Positions 40,808 through 52,258 of a stretch of DNA of 64,000 bases are shown one piece after another. The DNA comes from Nilaparvata lugens (lineage: Eukaryota > Arthropoda > Insecta > Hemiptera > Delphacidae), in the NCBI RefSeq assembly GCF_014356525.2, contig NC_052507.1, positions 46,051,992 to 46,115,991 on the forward strand, read 5' to 3'. Made by a program: the position numbers and the translations under genes. Every line of letters begins with the position of its first letter. Positions within the stretch are counted from its first letter, which is position 1. The notes under the pieces were generated by a model. That model was not told the origin of the DNA, did no database searches, and saw only the letters and a list, made by a program, of their open reading frames with translations.

Positions 40808-42550
40808 TAGTCCAGTCAAATAGTTGTTTTTCAGGAAACAGCCCGAAAGAATTTTTCGCGACGGTTCTATATGTATTTTGGGGCCCTGAATTCTAATCTG
40901 AAATTTGCTGACACGCAAGAGGGCGGCTTCACCCCCAAAATTTTGGACTTTTTTAAGTTTTCCATTTAATCTCGAGAACCTTGAATTTTTCGAGAAAAAG
41001 CATTCTCTATATAACATTAAAGATAATTAAATTTATATTTAAAATATAAAACATAATAAAATTTTCAATAAATTGAGTGGTTGCGCAGGACTCCACGATT
41101 TTTGATTCCAGAGCTAAGAGTTTTCAAAAAAAGGGGTATTTTTTTAAGGGGTTTCCAAAATTATGCAAACCTACCACTTCTACCCTATACAACTAGGATC
41201 TTTTTCTAGTAATGATAGAAATCCACACATCACGTGAATTAACAATATTAATTCTGAACAGAATTCCTTAGGTATTTTTGAATTTAGTAGTGGTGGGAGG
41301 GGGAATACACCCAAAAATAAAAAATCATGTCCTACAGCCAAAATTCAAATTTTCATTATAATACCTTTTCATGGCCTTCCTAACAAAAAAGAATCACATT
41401 TCGGCTGAAATCACCTTACGAGAGTTATGTTCTATGAGAATCACTCGTAAGATTTCAATATTTCCTAGTGGGGGGCACACATAAGGATACGTCCAGGATC
41501 AAAACTTTAATCACTTATGACTTTTGACTGAATGATCACATCTCCTCGTACTACAGCTCGTTCATATCAGCACGTCAAGGCGGTTAAAAATCATGTATCA
41601 TGTCACTAAAATTTGTTAAAAGAATAGGAAATTCCTACTTTAGTGTATTTCAGCTCATATTTCAATGCATAGAAAAATGACCGATTTCTATATTCAAAAC
41701 TGTCGGTAACTCAAAATGATACTTGGTCTTGATTTGAAGAAAAGAATCTCCTCTTTTATGGGAGGTGAATGATTTTTGTAAAAATATAATCGTGAAGTAA
41801 GATACGTTTGTTTCAAAAATCAAGAAATTTGCGATATTTTTCTTATTTTCACAGTCTTGACAGTTTTTCGATATAAACAATAATTCAAGATCAATTTAAG
41901 GCAACTCAGCTTATAGAGCATGAAATTTTCTCTCATTCAAGACCAATCGCGAGTTTCTATCATGTATTGTACTCATTTTAGAGACTCTTTAATAACAGTA
42001 AAATCGCAAGAAAAATTAGAAAATAAAGATACCTAATCATTCAATTGGCTGTAACTTTTTAACGGTATTGGAAACAGAAGTATAAATTATGGGATTGAAA
42101 AGAGGAGAAAATTCATCACAACATCGACTACTTTTTGGATTTTTTATCTGATGTGTTCCACAAGATACGCACCGTTGCATATGCGAGACTGTGAAAATGG
42201 GGGAAATATCACAAATTTCTCGCACATTTAAAGTTGCGTATCTTTTGGAACACTTCAGATAAAAAATCCAAGAAGTAGTCCTGCGCTACCACTCAATTCA
42301 TTGGAAATTTAATTATCTTTAATGTTATATAGAGAATGCTTTTTCTCGAAAAATTCAAGGTTCTCGAGATTAAATGGAAAACTTAAAAAAGTCCAAAATT
42401 TTGGGGGTGAATTAAGGCAATTGATGTGTGTCAGCAAATTGCGTGTCAGCAAATTTCAGATTAGAATTCAGCGCCCCAAAATACATATAGAAGCATAGAA
42501 AAAAATTCTTTCGGGGCTGGTTCCTGAAGAACGACCATTTGACTGGACTA
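40808..42550. mobile_element. MITE-like element with ~240-bp inverted repeats (TAGTCCAGTCAAAT termini)
   Basis: Left arm 40808-41050 (TAGTCCAGTCAAATAGTTG, GCATTCTCTATATAACATTA) is mirrored at 42290-42550 (TAATGTTATATAGAGAATGC, then ATTTGACTGGACTA). No ORF. Termini equal those of the 1481-2554 element. Part of the inside (about 41400-41640) resembles the internal sequence of that element and of the hAT copies, so the family shares termini and some body. Confidence 0.82.
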
Positions 42551-42559
42551 TAAGTTGTT

Positions 42560-43922
42560 ATCCTATTATATTAAGCGAGCAATTTCTGTATATCTGTTTA
42601 TATTTTTCTATTTTTATATCTGGCTATCTGGTTATATGGTTATTTATGTTCAACGGATCTCGGAAATGGCTCTAACGATTTTCACGAAATTCAGAATATG
42701 GTAGTAGGTTTATGATATCAAAATTCGATTGCACTAGGTCTCATCCCTGAGATAACTACCTGAAGGACATGAAAAGGATAATTCATCCTTGGAAAAATAG
42801 ATGATGATTTCGTCGTCTGTCGATAACAGAAGATGCGTGTGCCTGTGTGGGAGATCAGTTGTGTAATCAATTAGCTTATCGTATGTCGCGAGAAATCTAG
42901 AAATTTTAATTGACTCGATCAAAATACAGTAATCTGATTCGTTGACATGAGATGGTATATATCTTAATATTCAAAGTTAATCATTATTCTACAGTTCTAA
43001 GTGATTAGTGAGTGTTATTTTGTTATTCTATTTGGTACCTATGTAAACAATCCAAATTAGAAGTTTTATGTTTTCAAATATTTGGACTAAAAATTTCACT
43101 TGAATTCAAGTGTATCCTACTTTTTGGAATATTAAATATTCCAACTATAAATTTTATAGTGTATAAATCAAAATTCCGGGAAGAAACAGTTTTGGGCTGT
43201 GCCTGTTAGTCCTTCCCCAATCATTTAAAGAATTGAGTTCTGTTTATCAATGAATAAATAACGAGCAAAGCTCGGTGCCCCGATATTTGGTATTAATAAA
43301 TAGAATTTACAAAATGTACTTGTTCAGATGATATCTTTATTCCAAAAAACAAACCATTTAAAGATTTCGACTTGTGTTATTTACTCCTGTAATGTTAAAA
43401 AGTAAATACTATCAACAACACAACATCAGTGACAACCTGTTCCAATTTATGATAAATATCGGGGCACCGAGCTCCGCTCTGGAGTACCTACTAAAGCATA
43501 TACAAATTATTACGGAAGAATAAATTATAATAAATATTCATAGTTCATACAGAAAGGTTCTATCTAATCACAGTGGATTGAGATTGATTCCCAGTGGAAT
43601 GCAAAAATTTCTCTCACAAAAGCATATTAAATTAATCCTGATTAATTTCACGAAACAAATCACAGAAGACCATCTCAAGAAGATAGCTTATCTGATTGGT
43701 TCTACTGGAATTAATCAGGATTGAAATTGATAAATTTTTTCAATGTCCTTCAGCGAGTTTCCCCAGGGATGAAACCTAGTGCAATCGAATTATTATATTA
43801 TAAACCTACTATGTTCTAAATTTCGAGCCGTTTTCGAGATCCGGTGAAATACAAACATAAACATCCAAACATTTAAACATCAAAACATCTCAACAGAAAT
43901 TGCTCGTTTTATATTATAGGAT
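42560..43922. mobile_element. Inverted-repeat element, GAGCAATTTCTG family, complete copy
   Basis: ATCCTATTATATTAAGCGAG at the left is mirrored by CTCGTTTTATATTATAGGAT at the right. The arms continue through CGGATCTCG, TAGTAGGTTTATGATAT and TCGATTGCACTAGG for more than 200 bp. 1,363 bp, no ORF. It contains a smaller inverted repeat at 43261-43478 (AAGCTCGGTGCCCCGATATT and its complement), probably a further nested insertion. Confidence 0.82.
43261..43478. repeat. Small nested inverted repeat, ~218 bp
   Basis: Ends read CAAAGCTCGGTGCCCCGATA and the inverse TATCGGGGCACCGAGCTCCG. Non-coding. Confidence 0.7.
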
Positions 43923-44499
43923 TTAGAATACCTAAGCTTGCCGACATTATATATTGTATGAATAAAATCGTTCCAAATTTGTATGAATGTTTAGGTACCA
44001 AAATTGCTATGCAATATTCTTTTGCAATAAAGAATTATCAATTATATTATTATTCAACTTTTTATAAGTAACCTTAACATTCAAAAAGCAAAGCCTCCCT
44101 TACTTATCTTTCAATATCCTATTAAAATATTTGTCATGTAGTTTTTCCTGATGTAATATAGTACTTTCTAGTCCTCCCGAACAAGAACGGGTGCACTGCT
44201 AGTCTCAAAAATGATATCAAAAAGATACTTTATTTCTATTTTAAAAGAGATAAGGAACGATGGTATATATTTTTACAATATTATGAAAACAGAAAGAACT
44301 CCTCACAAGACCAAAGGTAAATAATGTCATTTAGAAGATTAGAATGTAAGATGTGAATTTTATTGTCATGTACTGACTAATGTTGAAAACATCCCAAGGG
44401 TTGGGAATTGGGGTACTTTGGGGGGGGGGGGCATTACACTTGGATTGGGGGGGGCTTGCGCCATTGCCCTTGGAGGGGCTGGGCACCCCTGTCTACGAC

Positions 44500-44964
44500 T
44501 TCTAGATTTTCGCTTCATACGTCACAATTCTCTAGCTTTCTATTTCAATTGGTTCCAGTTAACCTAGCTTCTGATATTTTCACACTTTAAGGTAATTAAC
44601 TTATTATTTATTCTACATATCCCCTCTTGTGCCCTTTTTTAAACGATGCTTAGTGAGAAAACACATAATTTAAACTTGTTCTTTGATTTGTTACAGGCCT
44701 CTATTAGTTGGAGTGAATTAAAAATCGGATTTAGTGACATGAGGTGATACTTCAATATTATATTTATTAAGATAGGTCAGTTATTTTGTTGATAATACTT
44801 TTTTTATTTGTCTTCTTATCATATTTCCTTTAAAATTTGACGATATTGCATGTAGAAATTCCGTGGCTTTCCTGTATCTTCTGGCGTTTCTGCTTGTTGA
44901 CATTGATGTAGGCCGTTAGGTTATCTTCTATTGATTGGTGAGGCTGTCCTATTGATAATTTATC
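44500..44964. other. Spacer, no gene seen
   Basis: No feature supported between the 4.4-kb hAT-type element and the gag-like remnant. Confidence 0.4.
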
Positions 44965-45504
44965 CTACATGAATTTAAAGCCCCGGTATCTGGTGTATCC
45001 TTTTAAACAATTCCTTGCTTCCCTAATGGTAATTCCTTTTAATCCGCTCTTTTCCAATTCATCATGTAGTGTTGATTCATCTTTCCCCTCATTTTCATTT
45101 AATGTTCTTGATTTCATTTCATTATAAATCATTACGCTCACAACAATAAACATTTTTATAATATTAGCTTTCCAATTATCAATAGTAGATTCTTTTAATA
45201 ATAACAATACAATATTTTTCATCATATACACAACACAGTCTTTCATTATCATCATAGTCAATACATCATCAATCCACATAATACAATAAACCAAAACACT
45301 TATCATTTCATCAATACTATAACCTATCATCATATAATAGCCAGGTACTTTCTCTTCCTTAATACACTTCCTTATTTCTCTTGATCTTATTAAACTCTTT
45401 CCGTCCTTCATTAATCTCCTTAGGTAATCCACTTTATTATTTTCCCGGCATGAATCCATAGTAGTTTTGTTAGTAGTTCCATTTTTATCCCAGCATGAAT
45501 CCAC
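44965..45504 (-). pseudogene. Unassigned ORF downstream of the minus-strand gag remnant
   Basis: An open frame of 179 codons (first ATG about 15 codons in) that I do not recognise. It is Met/Ile/Lys-rich, with a hydrophobic central stretch (about residues 82-107) and a charged C-terminus. Its start overlaps two ~47-bp tandem units (GCATGAATCCA...AGTTCCA-like at about 45450-45530). It lies directly after the gag-like remnant on the same strand, so it may be decayed element sequence. No RT, protease or integrase motif is present. It could equally be chance. Confidence 0.3.
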
Positions 45505-45580
45505 AATAGTTTTCTGAGCAGTTCCAGTCTCATTCCATTTATTAGGTCCATTTTTTCAGTCACACCGTTGAGTATCTTCC

Positions 45581-46059
45581 TTAAAACGTATGTGCCACAG
45601 ATGCATGCTGTTGGTCCCCTGTCCTCCATCCTGGTGTCGGTCGTCCGGTGTCCTCCACTGCTTCTTGAAGCGTGCATGTGTACAGTATCGGCGCGCGCGG
45701 TTCCTCCCTCGTCGCTTCCGCCTCTGGGCCTTGTGATGGATGCTCCTTTTCTCCGGTAGTCCGTCCTCCCTGTCCTCCATTTTTGGGTCCTTGATATGCC
45801 TCGGTGGGGTCCATTGATGCGGGTGCGTAGGTCCTGCGCAGATGCATGGTGGTGATCCCTTGTCCTCCATCCTGGTGTTCCTCGGTGGCAGGTTGCTCTT
45901 CCTGGCGACTGTTTGCATTTGGTAGTGCTGGAATTGGGGCATTATTGTAGTGGGTCGGTTCTTGTTGTGGGATTGTGGCCGGTTGTGCTTTTCCGGGGGG
46001 GAATATAAGGCTCGATAGGGATTGTTGTTTGTGGGGTGTTTTAAGTGCATGGTGGGCGG
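45581..46059 (-). pseudogene. C-terminal part of gag-like ORF, cut off by hAT copy 2
   Basis: Frame rich in Pro, Gln, Asn and Glu (HALKTPHKQQSLSSLIFPPG and onward to QQHASVAHTF) that ends at 45581. It is in the same frame as the ORF that stops at the other side of the hAT insertion (48468 and above) when only the transposon and one copy of its 8-bp duplication are disregarded. The repeated MEDRG/MEDKG-type segments come from short internal repeats in this region. Confidence 0.55.
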
Positions 46060-48467
46060 TAGGGATGGGTATTGATACATCGATGTTTAAAAACATCAAT
46101 GTTTCAACATCAAACATCAATGTTTCAACATCAACATCGATGTTTTTAACATCGATGTTTACTGTTTGATGTTTTTCACTTATCGATGGTTTCACCTAGA
46201 CATCGGTCATCTGATGTTTTTCCCAACTAAAAAGTAAAAACAATTCTAATTTTTTAATTCGATACAAGTTTTTTTTTCATTTTTTTGTTTGAAGAGGATT
46301 ATCTTGAGAGCAATAAGCAATAGTAACAGAATTACAATCATAATCTCTATCATATTTAGTGTAGTATTCTGTTTAGTGTTTTTGTGAATATATCACTCTT
46401 GTGAAAGATCTTGCATAAGTTTTGATTTCCTGCAGATTGCTATTTTTATTTTTCAATCAGGCTCTCTGTATTTTCATGTGAGACTGTTGGATACTCTTGA
46501 AGATTTACATTACTTCTGTGGCCCGTGTCAAGGTTGGATAGATAGTTATTTAGAATTGAATAAGATGTCGGATTCTTCATTTCTTAGGAAGAAAGAGTTT
46601 TTTCTTACTACAATTATTTCCTCAACATGTGTTAAACACTAATTAATCTAGCTCTGGAAAAGAGGTCCTCGTATTGTAAGGAGTGCAGATATCCATATAA
46701 AAAAACTTAATCCATTCTCATTTTATCCATTTTCTAAAAAATCTATCAGGTATTGAATGAATGCAATATGAGTATCAATGATTGCTGAAATTAGCTTAGG
46801 GTGAAATTTCAAGACCGAATCCTCAAGGATATCGCGAGAGCTTTCAGACAGAACCATGAAGATGACAAATCTTGTGAACTAGAGTTGATGTATCTTTCTA
46901 GTCACAACCTGACTTCAATTATTTGAAAGACTTGAATATGTTACTTGAATACCCCAAGTCCAAAATTGCTGTGATTCCAGTTAGTAACTGTTGAAATATT
47001 GGAACAATAGCTCCAGATAGAATTGTAGTCACTTTAGAAGCTCTTTTTGTGCTCTACAATCTGAGATCAGGTATAGCAATTTATCTCATATTCCAGGCTG
47101 TTGATCAAGAGTTTCTAAAATGAGTCTGATACATCATAGAAACTTACAATTGATTAGAAATTGTAGATAAATTTATCCTCTAAGAGGTCAGTTGCCTAAA
47201 ATCCATCTTGGATCACTTTTCGCTATCATAGAACTGCCAAAACCGTTAATATGAGAAAAATATATACAATTTTCGGATTTTTTTCAACAATCAAATCTCA
47301 CTTTACGAACATATTTTTTCATGAATTGTTTACAGCAGATGAAATAGAAAATTCAATTGTACATTACATTGTACAGATCATGTAATAATTTTTATCATGA
47401 GGGGTTACCGAGATACATAGCTTTGAATATAGAAATTGGTCATTTCTTATGTATTGAATATGAATAAGTACCTACACTCAACAATGTTTCTATTTTTTGA
47501 CCGAATTTGACTGTTGATGCATGGTTTTGAACCTCCTTGGGCAGCCGAGAAGAATAAAGTGTAGTACGATGAATTGTGAGCATTGTGTCAAAAGTAAATT
47601 ATAAGTGTTTGAAATTTTGATCCTTGAGGTGTCCTTAAGCATGCCTCTACTAGGGAATACTGAAGTTAAGTGCATCTAACAGGTGATTCTTACCCATGAA
47701 CTTATGTGAACTGTGCGAAATATCAATGTGAGGACAAAGTAGATGGTGATGATGGTTGATGCTGAAAATTAGGTGTTTTCCACAATACAAGGAGCATTGT
47801 TGTCAGGTGTACCTGATGGAAATCTATATGACATAGAGTGCTCCAACTGATCTCAGATTGTATAGCACAAGAATACGCCTAGAGGGATCTTGAAATATAC
47901 ATCTAAATTGTAACAATCGGAAGATATTGTTGATTAAAAACTAAAATTCATCAAAATTGATTTTTTCTTCAAATTTTACTCATTTTTGAAAAATTCTAAC
48001 AAAGTACTCATTGGAGATAGAGAGTTCCAAGTGATCTCATTTTTATTCAGAATTATATAATCTGGGAGAGATTTGGCAGAAATAGCTGAAAACTGGAAAA
48101 TGAGCCGAAAATACAAGGATTTTGGGCTATTCTGTATCTAGCACAAGAAAATCTTGCATGAAGAAATTGGTTCTGGACTTCTCTTATGTACCCAAATAAT
48201 ATATTAAAAAATCAGAGCTACAATATAAATTGCAAGCACACCCCTTTTTTTCATGTCTATATTGACTGGACTCATAGTATCATCCATAAGAACGTAGGGT
48301 GATAAACAATGTTTAAAAACATTGATGTTCAAAAACATCGATGTCTACTGTTCAATGTTCAAAAACATCGATGTCTACTGTTCAATGTTTTTCACTTATC
48401 AATGCTAGGATGAAAAAAACATCGATGTTCAATACATCAATGTTTTGTCTTTCAATACCCATCCCTA
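46060..48467. mobile_element. Non-autonomous hAT element, copy 2 (inverted relative to copy 1)
   Basis: Starts TAGGGATGGGTATTGATACA and ends TCAATACCCATCCCTA, flanked by GTGGGCGG (46052-46059) and GTGGGCAG (48468-48475), an 8-bp duplication of nTnnnnAn type with one mismatch. Both ends carry arrays of CATCGATG-like palindromes. The reverse complement follows copy 1 closely, including the TAGTCCAGTCA MITE start near 48273, but several hundred bp of the middle are missing relative to copy 1. Inserted in a gag-like ORF. Confidence 0.86.
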
Positions 48468-50351
48468 GTGGGCAGCGGTTTTTGGTGGTGGGTTATCTTT
48501 ATTTTCTTCATCTATTTTTTCTGAGCTTGTGTGGGTTGTATCGGGGGTATCATATAGCCGTAATTGTTTAGATGTAGTCTCCTCTGTGTTTGGTGGAGGG
48601 TTATCTGGTGTTGGGTTCTGTGTTCTTTGTTGGTTTAATCTGGTTGCATGCGCTAATGTATAGTTCGTACTTATTTGTTGTGATGACGGTTTATAATTTC
48701 TGTTATAATTATTGTGAGCATAACCATTATTAGTGTTCAATCGATCATGGTCATCATAAGAATTCTTTCGACTTGCTTGTTGTGAATAATGATTTGTTGT
48801 ATGATTCTGAAAATTCCCATTTTTCCTGTTATTACTCTGATGCTGGTCATTGCAACACTCAAAACAAGGTGTGATTCTGGGATGATGATATGGTAACAAT
48901 TCATAAACTTGCTCGGCATACTGATTAGCATTTGAATTATGTTGATTTTGAATGTATGACTGATCTGATCAGTGATTTGGTATTGCCATCACAGATTGTA
49001 TATTGTATAAATGATCTATCAGATGTTTGCAACCAGTTATTGGCTGTGTAGCCAATGCTGTTCTGACTCGGAAGGGTAGCTTTTTCAGGATTATGTTTGC
49101 TAAGGCCGGGTCGTTTATCGGCTCATCTAGCTGATCATTTTTCAATTTAAGTGTGGTAATAAAATTGATATATGTGTTGTCTGTCCTAGGATTATATTCA
49201 CAAGCTATGATATTGGCTAGTGTATCCATTTGTCTATTTTTACTCCAATATTGTTCCAGGAAAGCAGGGGTAAACTCATCCAATGACGAAAATTTGTGAT
49301 AACAGGTCTGGAAAAACATCAGAGGTTCACCGCTCAACAAACTGGATAATTGGAGTCGCCACATATTCCAAGAGGTGGGTGTTAGGGATTGTACCAATTT
49401 TATCTGATCTATAAATTCTTCAGGTTGAAGGTAGCAGTCTGTATTATCAAAATGGCCTAATCCATTGAAACCGTGCAATAAATCAAACATTGCTTTGGGG
49501 ATAGGCTCTACATTCTCATGCGGAAATTGATGTACCTGACTCTCAAGTTGTACTAACTTCTCTTGGGCCTGTTTCCAATGAACAGTAGCTTCCATTTCAT
49601 TATCTACTACTTCAGCATCTAATTTAGATAAAAATAATCACTGTTCTCCAACGGTTGTCTCCAATGAATTAATTAGTACTTGGTTTTGATTGATGTCAGT
49701 ATCTAGATGAGTTATTTGTGTAGATTTAATATTCTGTTGTTGATTTATGGAAATAAGTTGACTATTGTTCCTATTTACTGTTGAGATTATGTCCTGTGTT
49801 TTAATTTCTATTTGCTCTTGAATTTCTTTTTGTATTCTTTTTCATTATCTATTCTTCCATTCAATTCATAAGTAACTGTATCTATTTTTGCTGCTAAGCC
49901 AGTTGAAATTATTTCCTGATTTTCGTTTTGCTGATTTATAACTTTCTGCCTTGCTGTCAATAGCGTCCAACTTACTGTCTACCGCTTGTATGACCCCTTT
50001 CATATCCCTACTCATCCTTACTGACGTATCCTCCAATGACTCCTGCACTTCCTTCATTTCCGCCTTTATGTCCTTCTCCACTATAGCCATTGTATGTCCT
50101 AAACTGTTGGAAAATGATTTGAGTAACCCTTCTAATATTATCTTCCTTCTTGCTTTTTGAGAGATTTCTAATGTTTTATTACTGTTCCCAGGACTCATGG
50201 TGTTGACTGGAGATATCTGGACAGTGGACTCTATTGTGCCTCCCTCAGTGTCAACCACCGCTACTACTGCCGTCATCAGTGTGTCTGTTACCCCACGTTG
50301 CGCGGACAAAGAGAGACTCATTTTAAAAGGATAAAGTGTCAAAAATTTCAA
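48468..50351 (-). pseudogene. Ty3/gypsy-type gag remnant (minus strand)
   Basis: Capsid-type structural protein of an LTR retrotransposon. The N-terminal part (50321-49866, first ATG at 50321) has a predicted coiled coil (about residues 75-140: DIKAEMKEVQESLED, DSKLDAIDSKAES). A broken stretch follows (49596-49865). Then comes the capsid core (49595-48969) with FNGLGHFDNTDCYLQPEEFI, LDEFTPAFLEQYWSKN and a C-terminal KKLPFRVRTAL segment. After an in-frame TGA (48969-48971), a Asn/His/Gln-rich tail with CFECCNDQH runs to the hAT insertion. The layout (coiled coil, capsid, N/Q-rich tail) and the WS motif resemble the plus-strand gag at 53613-54743 but identity is low, so this is a different lineage. 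No pol is found. Its LTRs were not located. Confidence 0.65.
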
Positions 50352-50749
50352 AAAAGTGAAAGTATGGCTAACCAGGCCTTTAGGTCACAAGATGGAATAT
50401 AAGAAAGTGAAGTGTTGTCACGAAGTTTTTCTAATAAGGAGTACCTCAATCTCATATGACAGGTATTTATCAATTTGAATTTTATTTATTGCTCATTTAT
50501 TGTAGCCTATAATATTCTCAAACTGGCTTATATTTGAATTATTAGTGACATAATAAAATTCAGCAATCTAGGCCCATAAAAAAATTTTAAAATACAATTT
50601 CCAATGATAATAAGAATTTATACAAATAATTTCCTCTTTGCTTGAAGCTATTGATTCCCAAAAATAGTTTTTCATACTTGCTAGCATTTCCCAGTAAATT
50701 CTTACTGCCTATCATCCATTCACGACAAATCTCAGTATGTATTGACTTG
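50352..50749. other. Spacer between the two divergent gag elements
   Basis: May hold leader or LTR sequence of the minus-strand element, but I cannot identify ends. Confidence 0.3.
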
Positions 50750-52258
50750 TCTATACTTATCAGCGATATACAGTCTTGATTTACTCTCAATAATGATTTT
50801 ATGAGCTCTGTTCTCAACACATTCAATGGTATCACCGAAACTAAGTTGACAGAATTAACAGATAAATAGATCATTATAAATATAGAGGATATATAAATTC
50901 AAAATAACAGTTTCGAGATAAAGTTTTATTGAGAACAAATGTAAAATGTAAATTCTAAACTTGTAATTAATAATTTTTTGGAATTTAATATTGGTGACAT
51001 GTTCATAACGTCGACACTGGTTTTGAGGTGGGGCTTTGCTCTGTACTTGTTAGGTCTTCTCTCTAAAAAATTGTCGCTGTCTATGTGTTCTAATTTTGTG
51101 CTCTCTGAATATTTTTCTGTTCAAGTAAAATTTTTAATGTTTTAAATTGAGTTTTGAACAGTTTTATGGTGTTCTAATTTTGTATAGTTTGTTTTATGTG
51201 TCTACAAGCCTATAGCCATTGTTTTTCAACTATATAAATGGATAAGTATTTAGCTTGTAATGATGCTAGATGTTTAAGTGTGTAAGGTATTGTTTTATGG
51301 ATTTGTGTTGTATATTGCCAGAATTCTTCTGAAGATTTTAAGTTGGTTTGCTCTGAAAACTGGATTTCTCATTCATAAGCAATAGATCCATTCATAGTTT
51401 ATCAAGAATCTACCATTTTGGAGCCGATAACTTCCTTTGGGTTAATAGGTGAAAAATGCTATCCAACCTATTTAGGAGAAATTGGTAGCACGGCAAATGG
51501 TACCCCTGGTGGGACTCAAACTACAAAATATATCCCTGGTTATAAAAAATTATTGGTAGGATAGATATCTTGATAGATTGTGAATGGGAGATGCTGCTGA
51601 GTGGGAAATCGGTTCGAGAAAGTTCAGGATCTAATGAGTAAATATTTTTTACGCAGTAGCAAGATGGAGAACAATAAAAATAATGAAGTTTTATTCAGTG
51701 AAAACATTCAAAACTTAGATGAAGAATCTCAAGATTTAGACCTAACCTCAAACAATGGCTCAAACGATAGTGTAGCTGTAAGTGAAAACGTTTCAAATGT
51801 AACAATTCATGAGGAAGTAGTAGAAATATCAAATGAAACAAGTATGGTAGGAGCTAAAAATGATTTAAATCTTATAGCGTTCTTAACACAAATGTTTGAT
51901 AGACAAAATGCTAGGTTTGATGAGCAAAATGCTAAGATTGATGAGCAAAATGCTAAGATTGATAATTTGAAACAAGATCAAGGTTTGATGATATGAAGCA
52001 AGAATGTACTAGCATTAGACTAGAGCAGGTTAGTATAAACCTTCTATTAAAAGATACACATGAAACATTGATTGATAATCATGAAGATGAAAGCAAATTG
52101 AAGCAGGATGATAGTAGTGTTGAGATACAAGATCAATTATTTCAAGTTTCAGATAATGTAGGCCTAGTTACTGTTATTGAAAAAGTAAATCCTAGTGAGA
52201 TAGTAGAATTGAGTAATGTAGTAGGTAGGGAGTTGTCTTTATTGAAAGTCAACAGTAA
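50750..52258 (+). mobile_element. Ty3/gypsy retrotransposon copy A (partial LTR, leader, truncated gag)
   Basis: Diverged LTR sequence is recognisable from about 50750 (CAATGGTATCACC, then AATAAAGTTTTATTGAG, matching 61018-61130). The primer-site region follows near 50991 (TTGGTGACATG), then a ~600-bp leader and gag. The copy ends abruptly at about 52258, where its gag (GTCAACAGTAAA) joins the LTR of copy B within AATAAAG. Confidence 0.75.
51634..52258 (+). pseudogene. Truncated gag of copy A, two overlapping frames
   Basis: First ATG at 51634 (MSKYFLRSSKMENNK); the GTG 33 bp upstream is not a likely start. The first frame has 120 codons and ends at a TGA (51994-51996) that overlaps the ATG of the second frame by four bases (ATGA). 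Near its end is a coiled coil of 7-residue units (RFDEQNA, KIDEQNA). The second frame (51993 onward, MKQECTSIRLEQ) continues the acidic coiled-coil region and stops at 52260-52262 just after the junction with the next LTR. The overlap results from a 7-bp loss relative to copy B. Confidence 0.7.

Larger units (their letters stand above)
40109..44491. mobile_element. hAT-type non-autonomous element, 4.38 kb, with nested insertions
   Basis: Begins CAGGGGTGCCCA and ends TGGGCACCCCTG, a classic hAT terminus, and is flanked by a perfect 8-bp duplication TCTACGAC (40101-40108 and 44492-44499). Just inside the ends are runs of G (GGGGGGG) and a GGCGCAA/TTGCGCC motif. No transposase. Two complete inverted-repeat elements (40808-42550 and 42560-43922) occupy about 3.1 kb of it, so the shell itself is about 1.3 kb. 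Confidence 0.85.

Noticed and set aside
44965..45504. Unassigned 179-codon ORF considered as a novel host gene
   Set aside because: It is adjacent to a decayed element, AT-rich, Met/Ile-biased, without promoter or splice evidence. It is kept only as a low-confidence remnant.
45581..46195. 204-codon ORF considered as a separate gene
   Set aside because: Its first ~45 codons are read from the hAT terminus palindromes. The rest is the displaced end of the gag-like frame.
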